Below are positions 11,352 to 22,537 of a DNA stretch of 64,000 nucleotides, one piece after another. The translations under genes were made by a program, and so were the position numbers. Position 1 is the stretch's first letter. Every line of letters begins with the position of its first letter. Under the pieces are notes generated by a model. The model did not search any database, had not been told where the DNA came from, and saw nothing but the letters and a program-made list of their open reading frames with translations. The DNA comes from Corynespora cassiicola (Eukaryota > Ascomycota > Dothideomycetes > Pleosporales > Corynesporascaceae): NCBI GenBank assembly GCA_022059125.1, contig JAEUWY010000015.1, forward strand, positions 1,426,001 to 1,490,000, in the 5' to 3' direction.

Positions 11352-12981
11352 TGAGTGAACTGCTCAAATCTCATTGTCGCTAGTTAAGCCCCGTAGTATC
11401 AACCCTCAATTCCATTCAACTCTTGTACAGCTTTGGTGTGCTGCAGGCTGTCAAAGGCAAACGGGCAATTAGAAGTGTCAACGCGTGATAAAATGGACAC
11501 ATCTTCTCTCACTTCCTAGCTTCAAGCAGGCAGTTGCTCATTCGGTAATGACCGATAAACCAAAACTCTATTCACCCCCAGCACCAGAAATGCGCATAAC
11601 CCCATCTCTGCAGCCTTCCTAACCTCAATGTCGTCAGAAGCACCACCCTAGCTAGCATCGGCCCGGCGCCGACAACATGCACGTCACCCAGATCCGAGCC
11701 CCCGAAACCCAACAGCCGGCCCGCATCTCATCTCATCTCATCTCAGCCCGTCCCCAAAACCCAGTCCTGGTCCCATCCGACGACGCGGCAACGTCTCCCA
11801 ACACGAGAAAAACACAACGGCTCGGAAAACACCAAACGAAGCGTCTTGAAACGGCAGCGTGGGCGCTCCGAGGAGCGGTGATCGGCGCAAGGAGGGTTGG
11901 AGCGGTGGGTCCGAGATGCGAGCCGTGCATATGACCTCGGCCGAGGCTAGCAGCTGCTCTTGTTTGGATTGCGTGGAAGAGGGGACACAGAAGGATTTTG
12001 AGGGGTAGGCATGTGGAGGCAGGCTAGTGAAAACAAATGATGGGGAGTTTTGCGGGTGCGGAATCCGTTGCGGAGAGACGTCCAGAGAGTGTATGGGGCG
12101 GTGCTGATTATCATATCGTGGGAGGTTTGTACGCGTCTTCTTTTCACCGTTTCCCTTTTTGGCAGCGGACCCGCTTCAATTTTCGGTGTTCGGCATCAAA
12201 TTGTACAAACGGGATTCGGCCTCATGTACATAGCGAATTGCGAAGAACTTATCGGACCCAAAGGGCTAGATTCAGGTTTCGCTACAAGTTTACAGCGCCC
12301 TTGAACTCATCTTAGAGAGGTATCTTTTGAGAATCACCAAAGATGAATAAATGCTCATAGGTGAAGGCATTGTGACAGTCTGATGGTACGCGCATGATTT
12401 TCGGCATTCTGCAGACATCTCCAACTCCGGCTTCTACGCCAATGGTCTAGAAAGGCGGTGACTCCATCTCCTTTGCACTAGATGTTGGCACCAATAGTTT
12501 TGCATTTGGACGTGCGGATTTTGCGGGCTTAAGATGTTCTCCTGCACTTTTCCTGCATAGGACGATGCGCTAGGCCATAGACTAGGAAGCGGCAATGCGG
12601 CATGCCGTTGGGTTACAGTACCATACCCCGGAAGGTGGAGTCCGTATCCCATTGCCCATCTTTATTAATAACGCTATACCCCGTCTAATTACCTCCGCCC
12701 CTTCCCGTTTAAAAAATGAATCCTAGCCATAACATTTGACTGGCTTCGCTGTGCTTTTGCAGCAATCCTGTCCTGGCCATCAGTCTTCATACACCGGCAC
12801 AGTACTGCAATCGTTCTATCGATAATTGACATTCATCATTATACAGCCTAACGTGAAATCCTTCGCGGACGACTCTAGTCCACATTTTTCATAGCGATAA
12901 CGTTAAGCTCCTAAACATACGTCTTTGCCGCTCGACATTCTCCACCCACCAGCAAGAAACGCAACTACTCGTGCTGTCACC
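11352..12981. other. Intergenic interval
   Basis: About 1.6 kb with no supported gene. It contains a short TCTCA tandem (about 11727-11747) and scattered short frames without motifs. The last 300 bases are the probable promoter of the MFS gene. Confidence 0.55.
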
Positions 12982-14772
12982 ATGACGGCGCCTCTCTACA
13001 GACAACCCACGCAGAGTGAAATAATAGAACTCGCCGTCGACGAGGGCCACGACGCGGACATACCAACCAACATGGGCTCAATACACCAAACACCTAGCCA
13101 TACCCCGGTCCCTGCAGAACACGAAAAAAAACCCAATCTTGCTATGGACAAGGACGTCGAAAAAGGAATACCCGACCGACCATCGCTATCAAGTGACGAT
13201 GGAACCGAAACCGAGCACAACACCGAAGAAGATCCCAACGTCGTGTGGTGGGACGGACCCGACGACCCCGAAAACCCGCTCAACTGGCCGTTCATGAAGA
13301 AATGGGGTGCGGTCGCCTTGGTGTCGGCCATCACGTTCCTGACGCCGTTGGCAAGCTCCATGTTCGCGCCTGGGGTTCCGGAAATCATGCAGGAGTTTGG
13401 TTCGACGAATGATATGCTCGCTGGATTTATGGTCTCGGTTTATGTGCTGGGATTTGCATTTGGCCCGTTGAGTAAGTGCCTCTTTCTCTGAGGTAGATGG
13501 CCGTTGGGTCCTAATTGCTTTCTAGTCATTGCGCCGCTCTCCGAGATGTATGGGAGATTGATTCTGTATCACACCTGCACTTGGTTGTTTGTGGTGTTCT
13601 CGATTGCTGCGGCTGTGGCTTCGAATATGGGCATGTTTATTGTGTTTCGGTTCCTCATGGGCTGTGAGTATTACCTGAAAATCGTTGGGTCTCTTGCTGA
13701 TAGTATCAAGGCTTTGGAGGAGCTCCAATGGTTCTTGGCGGTGGCACTATTGCCGATCTAATTGTGCGCGAGCAACGTGGAACTGCAATGTCCGTTTGGT
13801 TAATGGGACCTACCATCGGGCCTTGCGTCGGCCCCATCATTGGCGGGTTCTTGACACAAGCCCGGGGATGGCGATGGAATTTCTGGTTCGTCGCCATTGT
13901 GGTAAGTTGATCATGGAATTGAAAACCGAGAGTCGTTTTAATCTTAACTTCAGGGAGGCGCAATTGCTATAATGTCACTGGTACTCATGCGTGAAACTTC
14001 AGCTCCGGTAATCCTCAAGCGCAAGACCAATCGCCTGCGTAAAGAAACCGGGAACCTCAAACTTCATTCCAAGCTCGACACGGGACTCTCTACAAAAGAA
14101 TTGTTCCTGTTCTCCATAGTACGGCCTGCAAAGATGCTTTTCCGATCGCCGATATGCTTCTCAATAAGCTTGTATATTGCAATTACCTATTCGTACTTGT
14201 ATATTCTGTTTACAACGTTTAGCAGCGTGTTCTCGACACAGTATGGCTGGAGCGGAGGTATTGTGGGACTGTCGTTCCTTGGACTAGGCCTTGGAAGCTT
14301 AGTGGGTCAGTTTGTGTTTACCCACTGGGGCAACAAGACTGCAGCAAAACATATTGAGCTCGGAGATTTCAAGCCAGAACACCGCCTGTATATAATGGCA
14401 TACGGCGGTCCTCTGCTTCCCATCGGACTGTTCATGTATGGCTGGAGTGTACAGGCACAGACGCACTACATGGTCCCGATGGTTGGTACTGCACTTGTTG
14501 GATTCGGCTTGTTGATGGTGTTTATGCCAGCATCAACCTACCTTGTCGACGTGTTTACTGTACATGCCGCGAGTGCGATGGCAGCAAGTACTGTATTGAG
14601 GAGTTTGATGGGCGCGCTCGTTCCTTTAAGCAGTACTAGAATGTATGCAGCGATGGGATACGGATGGGGAAATTCGCTGCTAGGGTTTGTTGGGTTTGCG
14701 ATGGTACCCATTCCGTTTTTGTTCCTACGGTATGGTGAAAAGATTCGGGCCAGGTCTACGGTCAAGCTGTAG
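12982..14772 (+). CDS. MFS transporter, DHA1-type drug/metabolite exporter
   Basis: Twelve-helix proton-driven exporter of the fungal DHA1 type. Four exons (12982-13471, 13526-13663, 13711-13901, 13954-14772) give 545 residues. A polar N-terminal tail of about 95 residues ends in the family signature [15 protein letters not shown] just before helix 1. Other landmarks are APGVPEIM after helix 1, [12 protein letters not shown] in helix 2, SEMYGR after helix 2 (motif A position), [17 protein letters not shown] in helix 5 (motif C, exporter hallmark) and WRWNFW. The C-terminal half carries MPASTYLVD and the closing [22 protein letters not shown] chose the ATG at 12982 (CACCATGACG) over an in-frame ATG at 12925. 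It is the first gene of the accessory block that reaches the regulator near 32 kb, and may export its product or a toxic intermediate. Confidence 0.9.
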
Positions 14773-15587
14773 ATACCCTTGAAAGGCTTAGATGAGAAAA
14801 TTTCTATGAGACAGTCACAACATGAATCTTCGCTCTTCATCAAAATGTGTGTCAAGATATGACCTGTAAATCCCAGAGTGAGATGATGCTCAGTTGGGTC
14901 GAGTCGTTGGAATGTCCTGATGATACGCAACGGACCACAGCCAGGGAAGTAATGGTGCGATACGGAGAAACTCCATCTGTGCTGTTTCTTTTGTCAAATC
15001 TAGATACTATCCAAAAATACATCTCCAACCCTTCCATATCTTCAGCTACTTGGTTGTTCCCAGGCCTCGATTCGTAACCTCGGCCCCCCGTTTCTCCCCA
15101 CACCTCAGCCCTACAATCGCGGGGTACATGCCGAGCAGTCTCGGTGCGTTTCTCTTTTTCGTAACAACGTCATGCATGATCCCGGGTGGCGGTGCTGTAA
15201 GCGGACAGCAACCAAGGGCTCCCCGATCTAAGCGATGTCCAGGCCCACTCGAAATTGCGCCTCTGGTCTTGCATGGCGCCACCGGGAACAAAGACCGTCC
15301 GCATACGCTTATCTACTGATTGTTAACAGCGGAACTCCACCCTGCATCATCAACACTTGAATATGTCGCCCTGTCCGGCTTAACCCACCACCGATCGGCA
15401 AACAGTTGACCCGCAACCTCCAAATTGTAGTGTATCGCGTCTGTATGATAGCAACTGTGGCATCGGTGATATTTAAGTAGGACCAAAGCCAGCCCGCTTC
15501 AAAGGACTCCCGTTATATTCATCGCCCTACTCATCGATTTTCCCTCAAGCGAACCTTCGACAATCTGCTCGCGCGACGATTTTCACC
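14773..15587. other. Intergenic interval
   Basis: No supported gene. The 3' flank of the MFS gene and the promoter of the reductase gene share this space. A GGTGATATTTAAG element around 15465-15477 is the nearest thing to a TATA box for the downstream gene. Confidence 0.5.
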
Positions 15588-16894
15588 ATGTCCAACCTTC
15601 CCGAAGCGTACACGGCATTGACATACACGGCTCCGTTGTCTACGCCGCATCTTACACATTCCGCTCTCAATCCGCCAAACTCTAATGAACTCGTGATCAA
15701 AATTCACGCTGCAACCATCAATCCGATAGACATCCAGCTATGGGGCAATCCCGTGATTGGTTTTTTCGCTGGCAAGAAAGAGAAAGGTACGTGCGGGCCC
15801 TACGAAGTTGATTAGAACGATTCGCAGGCTAAATTGAAGCACAGGAATTGGGAGAGACTATTCGGGAACGATTGTAGCCGTAGGCGATTCCTTGAAGTCT
15901 AAGTGGGAGGTCGGCGATGAAGTTCTCGGATTGCGATTAAACCCGGTATGAAATGGAGCCCTGCCGCCTCGATTTTGTTTTCCTGTTTTCGAAGCAAAAC
16001 TAATCTTGTCGATCAGGTTGGCTCTGGGACATTCACGGATTACTTGACCGTCAGTTCGAGTGATCCGATCGCCCGTAAACCGCGAAAGTTCACTTTCCAC
16101 GAGGCCGCTGCGGTCCCTCTGGTGGTTCTCACGACTTTTACGTGCCTGGATTGGCTACCATCCGAGGATCCGAAACAGGGAAAAAGAAGAGTGGTCGTCT
16201 CAGGGGCGAGCGGAGGCGTTGGGATGTGGTGTGTGCAGTGTGAGATACTCGTCGCCCGTTCCGTCATCTCTTGAAACTAACGTTAGGTAGTGGCAAAGAA
16301 ACTGTACAACTGCCACGTGACGGCCGTGTGCTCCGGACGTAACATCGACTTCGTTAAAGATCTGGGGGCAGACGAGGTGATAGACTACACTGAACAGAAT
16401 GTTGCCCAGACACTTTTGAACGCGATGCCTGACGGGCGCAAGTACGATCTGTATATTGACTGTGTGGGAGGCGTCGACATGTTTAATCACTGGGTATGTT
16501 CGTCTGTTTCTCTCACCATCTATGGTACAAGCTAATAAATGCCCAGACTTCTCTACTCCATCGATCCGCGGCTTATGTGACAATGGTTGGAGACAAGACC
16601 GCTCGCACTTCGCTTGGCGGAACCTTCACCTACCTCAATCGCCCGGCCCAGGTTCTTCGCTTCATTCGAGGCTTTATCTTCGGGCCACGCTATGCAAATA
16701 TCGACCTGTATATGCGGAGCGAGTTATTGGAACGGTTTGTGGATTTGGTAGAGAGAGATGAGGTCAAGATAGTAATCGAGGAAGTAGTTGAGGGGATCCT
16801 GAAAGAAGAATCTAGTGAGGAGGCCTGGAAAAAGGTATACAAATATATGGAAGAAGGAAGGGTGCGAGGAAAGGTGGTTGTGGATGTTTTGTAA
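15588..16894 (+). CDS. Medium-chain dehydrogenase/reductase, quinone-oxidoreductase-like
   Basis: NAD(P)H-dependent oxidoreductase of the zinc-independent MDR type (quinone oxidoreductase or enoyl reductase-like). Five exons (15588-15786, 15845-15945, 16017-16239, 16291-16493, 16547-16894) give 357 residues. The GroES-like N-terminal half shows [19 protein letters not shown] and [12 protein letters not shown] followed by [10 protein letters not shown]. The Rossmann half has [13 protein letters not shown] (glycine-rich dinucleotide loop), [15 protein letters not shown] and [10 protein letters not shown]. The structural and catalytic zinc ligands of alcohol dehydrogenases are absent, so it should be zinc-free. 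It lies 0.8 kb downstream of the exporter in the same direction and may belong to the accessory block. Substrate unknown. Confidence 0.88.
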
Positions 16895-17077
16895 GCTTAT
16901 CATACCAACTTTTGTTAGTCTATTTACCATGCCTGGCCCATGGCTATGCTGTGACCCATTCTCGCCAAATGAAGGGCGAATCTCAATGCAAAAGGATTGG
17001 ATGAGTGCAAGATTCCCGCCAGTCCGGTGTCCCTATATTAACATATGTTCTGGTCTGCTTTTGGATCCTATTTTGAT

Positions 17078-18061
17078 TCAGATCATGACTCCATGCTTGT
17101 AAGCCGGTTGAGGTAATGGATCTGAGATGCCATAGTTTCCGTAAAAGTCCACGTTGCTTTTTCTGCGCTGACGCATGGCATCCTCAAGATCCTGCGAGAC
17201 AAAAATTTCCATTCCGCCACTCTGTTCGGTCCCCTTCTTTTCTGATGAGAGTTTGTACCCAACTCCAGCTGACGGGTTTGGAGACATGACAGTAGATTTG
17301 TTCGTCCGCAATATGAGGAGCCAGCGATTTTCTGCATGCCGCTTGAAAACGTCTTCCAGATCGAAGAGATCCTGCATTGAGAGACTGTAGTGCTTCCCGG
17401 ACCGGAATTTCCAGAAGAACAGTACTGACAACTCGATATTCTCTACAGCCTGGAGCGGTGCGAGCAGCGTGTCCATAGCTTGCATGAGATCGTTGGTCAT
17501 TTGGACTTGGTCCTTCATTTGGTCGTTCCTCGTGATGTCGTAGTTCCATTCAACATAGAAGCGAACATGGGTGACGTACTTCAGCATCGGAAGCTGTAAG
17601 ATGTGAGGCGAGTACTCGAAGTGCCAGTTGTTCTCTCGGGAATTTCGTAGCTCAGCGTGCAGTGTGAGCTTGCTACGGCGGAAATAGTTCTCCAGAGTTT
17701 CATTCCGCAGTTGTCGGTTAACGAGAAGCAATTCAGGTCGCAGCCGGTCGCTTTTGGGGACCGAATGTGCGTAGCCAAAGATGTCGTGTCTCCAGGGGTC
17801 AGTGGCGAGGTAATCAGCTCCCCACAAACACGTGTGGAGCTCCGGTCGGTTATCGATCGTGCCCTCAGGCAGAACATACCCCATGATATGATCTCGAAGC
17901 TCGCGTGGTAATCCCAGGAGTGGTGAGCTCAGAGCCCTGGGGTTCAGATCCAGCAGTAGTTCGAGCTCGCGCAAAAGGAGGCTTTGGCGCTGAACGGAAA
18001 AATCTTCGCTTCCATTGGATAGGACCGAAAGCTTCTTGTTTTGACTCTCGATTTCGGCCAT
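17078..18061 (-). CDS. F-box-like/2EXR-type hypothetical protein
   Basis: Single-exon gene, 327 residues from the ATG at 18061 (an in-frame ATG at 18187 would add 42 residues of poor-looking sequence). Near residue 50 there is LGLPRELRDHIMGYVLPEG, the short helical motif (L-P-x-E-L-R-x-x-I) shared by fungal F-box-like and 2EXR proteins. After it come LLLVNRQLRNETLENYF and a mixed alpha/beta stretch typical of large families of uncharacterised ascomycete proteins. Such proteins may recruit substrates to SCF ubiquitin ligases, but binding is not shown. It lies convergent to the reductase gene and interrupts the accessory block. Confidence 0.7.
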   Translation of the reverse strand: MAEIESQNKKLSVLSNGSEDFSVQRQSLLLRELELLLDLNPRALSSPLLGLPRELRDHIMGYVLPEGTIDNRPELHTCLWGADYLATDPWRHDIFGYAHSVPKSDRLRPELLLVNRQLRNETLENYFRRSKLTLHAELRNSRENNWHFEYSPHILQLPMLKYVTHVRFYVEWNYDITRNDQMKDQVQMTNDLMQAMDTLLAPLQAVENIELSVLFFWKFRSGKHYSLSMQDLFDLEDVFKRHAENRWLLILRTNKSTVMSPNPSAGVGYKLSSEKKGTEQSGGMEIFVSQDLEDAMRQRRKSNVDFYGNYGISDPLPQPAYKHGVMI

Positions 18062-19148
18062 TTGGGATAGGTGGAAACCAATTGAATGCCTGGGCAGATG
18101 CGAAAACGCGATCGAGGTATGGAAGGAGTGCGGAGGAGTGCGCAGGACCAAATAGGTAGGGTGGATGCAGGGTTCAGCGCCAGCCAAAATCGCAATCGGG
18201 CCAGACCTTGTTCAAGTCATGATAGTTTCGCGGTTTTTGGGGACAGAGTTGTTATCCGTGGAGGCGGGACAGTGCCGAGTCATTAGGCAAGGGAATTTGA
18301 ATCAAGCGCCGACTCCTTTCCCGATGGCCGATGCTGTTTCGAGGAAGCGTGCATCACGTGCCGCGCGCGCTAGCCCAAGCTTAGGTTTCGTTACAGTCTC
18401 AGACTTGGCGCTGTGACATTTTCGACCTCGACGCTTGATGCACAATCGTCCTCCCTCAAACACAATCGGATGCATCTGCCATCGAATTCGGAGAGTTTCC
18501 GCACCGTGCGTGGTTCAAGAGCTGTTGCTTTTCGTTTCCGAACCTGTACAGAGACGCGTTCGCCTGCATCGACGTTTTTGCACCCACTCTTCCGCCCGCC
18601 CGCCATTCACATCGATTATGCATAAGGCACCCAGGCGACAGGTTTTCGTCTAACACGTCTACTAAACGCTTGGTTGTATACATCCTTAGAGCCAAGGTAT
18701 TTCGGCTTTATAATGCGGGCGCATCCAATTGTTGAAACGAGTGCGACTCGCTGGTCGACGGCTATGCACTACACTTGCGCATGTTATGTCCTCTTTTGAT
18801 CCTGATCTAACCTGCACGGAACTGTATCATGCACTCCTCACCGAGAAATTCAAAATCCTTCGCGTTGCTAATTATGGTATGCCGACGTTGGCATATCCTA
18901 AGTTGCTGCTGAACTTGACAAGTGACACTACATAGGCATACCCACAATATGTATCGTTACATCACCTGCTTCTTAATCATCTCTAGATGCAGGTGGGGTC
19001 ATGCCGAACTACTCCATTTGAACACTCTGGCGATGCTGCTCATATGTGGCGGAATTTACCCCACATAGACCCAAGGCTATAAGACGATACAGCCGTTGGC
19101 GTAACTCCTGCACCAGGCAATCGGTATCTGCATCACCCAAACTTCATC
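18062..19148. other. Intergenic, divergent promoters
   Basis: Upstream region of both the F-box-like gene (minus) and the first P450 (plus). A CACGTG palindrome lies near 18356-18361 in a GC-rich patch. The half next to the P450 is more AT-rich. No gene is seen. Confidence 0.5.
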
Positions 19149-20952
19149 ATGCTGAGCCAAATTGAAAGTGGCCTGACTATTGTGTCTGTGTCCCTTTTTT
19201 GTCTTACGCTCCTAGGTCTTATAACTGTCCGTTCCCTTGTACAGGCGTATGGCACCAAGCGGGCCTTTCCCGGGCCTTTCTGGGCCAAATTTTCAAGACT
19301 CTGGTATCTTGGGAAAGCGCAGAAAGGTGATTTCCAGGCAACTAACATCAAATTGCATCAAAAATATGGTATTTTTCTGCATCGTACCTTTGGTGAAATT
19401 TCCACTCAGGTCATGCAGGATCTATTGTACGGATAGCGCCCAATGAGCTGTCCATAGACGACCCAAATGCCTTGAACACAGTCTACGGGCATGGTACACA
19501 TTTCACGAAGGTACATCATGTGATGCGGAATTTTTTATGTCTGCTGACACTCAACGATAGTCTCCCTGGTATGAGGCTTCAGGCCAGCCAAATGTTTCAA
19601 ATCTCTTCACGGAACGCAATTCTCGCAACCATGCCACTCTTCGCCGCAAAGTCGCATCTCTTTATTCGATGACAACCCTTCTTGCCATGGAACCATGCGT
19701 AGAAGAATGCACAAGAATCATGATTAAACGTATGGAAGAATTCTCCGAGAACAGACAAGTCTTCAACATGCAGTACTGGCTTCAATGCTACGCATTTGAT
19801 CTAATTGGCTTGATCACAGTAAGAGAAACCATTTCGATTACCATTATAGCAGTGGATAATTATTAGGTTGCCAAACGGTTCGGCTTCCTCGATGCAGGGA
19901 AAGATTTACATGGTCTTTTTCCATCGCTGGAATCATATCTTCGGTATTGCGTGAACATTGGGATATACAACGAGACGCACCCGCTTCTTCACAAGCTCAT
20001 AAAATACTTGGGCCAAGGTTCAAGCCATCTCTTATCTTTCACAGAGGAGCAAATAAAGAATCGAGCTGAAGTTTTAAACGATGCCGAAAAACGGCCAGGA
20101 CTGGAAGACGATTTCCTGGCAAAAACATTACAGAAACATCAAGACGACCCCCAGAATTTCACCATGCAGGACGTGACAGTCACCTGTCTCACCAACATTG
20201 GGGCTGGAAGTGACACGACGAGTATCAGTCTTTGCGCCATTATGTGGTACTTGCTGAAGAACCCGACGAAGTATTCAAAGGTAATGCGCTTGACCGTCTG
20301 CTACGCTCTCAAGCTAAATCAACGATAGCTGCAGGAAGAAATCGATACCATGGCGGATATTGGTATTCCAGTGACATTCAAAGACGCACAGAAGATGCCT
20401 TATCTGCAAGCAGTAATCAAGGAGGCATTGCGCCTGCATCCAGCCACAGGTCTTCCACTTGGGCGAGTCGTGCCGAAGGGTGGAGCGGTGATTGCTAACG
20501 CTTATATCCCCGAAGGAGTAAGTTTCCTCTTATTCAGGGCTGTTCCGACCCTATCAAGGCTGATCAACCTCTTCAGACCGTTGTCGGCATCAACACATGG
20601 GTCGCGCATCACAACACCGATGTTTTTGGGCCAGACGCTGCAGCTTTCAGGCCAGAGCGGTGGTTGAAAAGTGAGGAAGAGTCTAAGAGAATGGACAAGT
20701 ACTATATTCCAGTAAGCCTACAAAATGAAACACGCCAGTCAAGATGAGGCATGCTAATATGATTAGTTCGGTCATGGTTCTCGGACATGTGTCGGCAAGA
20801 ACATAAGTCTCATGGAAATATCTGTGCTTATTCCCGAGCTGATACGGCGGTTCAACTTCACGCTTGCTGATCCAGATTCGGAGTTGAAGAGCGAGAATGT
20901 TTGGTTCGTCAAACAGAAGAATGTATTGTGTCAAGTCTCGAAGCGGCAATAG
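19149..20952 (+). CDS. Cytochrome P450, pisatin-demethylase/benzoate-hydroxylase-like
   Basis: Membrane-bound haem monooxygenase. Seven exons (19149-19368, 19419-19510, 19561-19818, 19867-20280, 20329-20517, 20577-20711, 20767-20952) give 497 residues. Residues about 8-30 form the N-terminal membrane anchor (SVSLFCLTLLGLITV), followed by a proline hinge FPGPFWAKFSRLW. The I-helix motif AGSDTTS is near residue 302, the ExxR motif EALR near 360, PERW near 420, and the haem loop FGHGSRTCVG has its ligand Cys at 444. The overall pattern (GKNISLMEISVLIPELIRRF after the haem Cys) matches fungal P450s annotated as pisatin demethylase or benzoate 4-monooxygenase-like, which often act on aromatic or polycyclic substrates. 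Every intron removes a stop or frame break, which supports the model. It is the first of two P450s in the accessory block. Confidence 0.92.
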
Positions 20953-21107
20953 AGCAGCCATGTGTTGGTATTACCGATTATGATCGCCCATAAGGCGAAC
21001 AATCTAAACGTCTACTCTTGAATTTTTTGTAAATCTAGGAGATGAGGTGAAGCAGAAATAAAAACCCCAAGGACCAATACCCAATTAAAGGCTCGCCCAA
21101 TATCCTT

Positions 21108-21516
21108 TCAATGATGTGCTAACGCCCCTTTTCTCCCACACGTGGCACATGGTGTGCTTGATGTTGAATTCCACAGACACGGACTCGCACTACGCGCACT
21201 AGGTGTCGTAGTGCCCGAGGAACTTTGGCTATGAACCTCTTCATCCCCTGACCTTCTTGAGACTGACGTTATTGTCAGCTACTGCTTGTTTTGTTGGCTG
21301 TAGGATCCACTTACATATGGCTTCCACTTTCTCAACAGGTGAGCTGCAACATCCTTGCCAATTGTCTTCTTGAAGCGTCATATCGATCGTTTGCCGCCAT
21401 GGCCAACCTTCGCAGGATGTGCTGTTGGGTTTTGGCTTGCCACACTGTTCAGTGCAATAGAAGTCGAGGGCGACTCTCTGTGCACGACAGTGGCCTGTGT
21501 GATGTTCGGCACTCAT
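21108..21516 (-). CDS. Small cysteine-rich protein, two exons, unknown
   Basis: Not recognised. Two exons (21516-21315 and 21262-21108) give 118 residues. The intron has a strong donor (GTAAGT), a branch-like GCTGAC 12 nt before the acceptor and a CAG acceptor. A TATAAAA lies about 140 bases upstream, and the leader is rich in CATCA and CAACA triplets as in many fungal 5' UTRs. The protein has nine cysteines, in spacings such as YCTEQCG, SCEGWPW, WQGCC, and a C-terminal CATCG. No signal peptide or membrane segment is seen, so a cytosolic or nuclear metal-binding role is as likely as any. It lies between the two P450 genes on the opposite strand. It may be a chance frame. Confidence 0.4.
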
Positions 21517-21656
21517 GATGTTGTGGTGTCAAAATATGTATATTTGGATTTCGGTATGCAATCCGAAATTAAAATTGGAGTGTGAATGGTGTTGCTGTTG
21601 ATGTGATGCTGATGCTGATGGTGGCAAGAGAAATGTCCAGCCGTCGCTGTCCACCA

Positions 21657-21663
21657 TTTTATA
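21657..21663 (-). promoter_or_regulatory. TATA box for the small cysteine-rich gene
   Basis: TATAAAA on the minus strand about 140 bases before the ATG at 21516. It supports that gene being real, but the spacing to a transcription start is unknown. Confidence 0.35.
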
Positions 21664-22537
21664 CACGATCAAAAGACGGTGAACCGTCAATTGATAATGT
21701 CGCGTTGCCGTCACGAAAAAAAATCGGTGTACGAGCTTGTCACGAGATTCAATCGGAAAAGTGGCGCTGTCTTGTGCTTTTCGAGGCGAATCGGGTGATT
21801 TTGCTGAGTCGCGCCACCTATGCCTGTCGCAAAACAGGAGATCTGCAGGCCAACATAGCCCCTTCTGCAGACCACCATTCTATTAAAATCATCACGGCCA
21901 GCAGACATCCTTGAAAGGGGTAAGTGATAGATAAGCATAGTGAGGCTTATAGGTGATGTTGCATCGATCGTGTTTATGCCGGGATCGGCCAATCAGGACG
22001 CGAAGCTCCGGCACCTGCTGCTACCAGGTTTTGCGACCTTGTCTCTGTCCCATCGTTGTGCACTGCCGTAAGTCGCCTTCAACGCTGCACCTGACCATGT
22101 ATCGAATAATAAAGGACGACAGATTCTTTTGGATTCTATCAGATTGATGCGACGGCAACAGCAGGGCCATGACGGTAGGGAACACTCGATTGGCTAGTTG
22201 CTGTATCCTTTGGCGACATGCTGATTGCAGCCACTGCCTACTGTCTGAGAAGCCGAAACCTCGGGTGTGATCAAGATTCTTGACATCAAACTGTAGAACC
22301 CTACCAGAGGTGTTGCATGAGTCCAGGAATCAGAGGGGTAGAACAGTGTGGGGCATTCTTCTTTGCGGGGGAAGGATGAGGGGCTTCCTTTACCCCAGTC
22401 GGAGCTGCAGTCTCCCAATCCTGGGACGGCTTGACATTGCAAGCTTAAAGTAAAGTCAGCCTATGAGCATTGGGAACATCATCTTCAGCCACCATTCTTG
22501 CAAGCTCACGAAAACTACCAGACGTTCGACGGAGACA
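21664..22537. other. Intergenic, divergent promoters
   Basis: Shared upstream space of the small cysteine-rich gene (minus) and the second P450 (plus). Only short frames without motifs occur. No repeat or RNA gene is seen. Confidence 0.5.
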
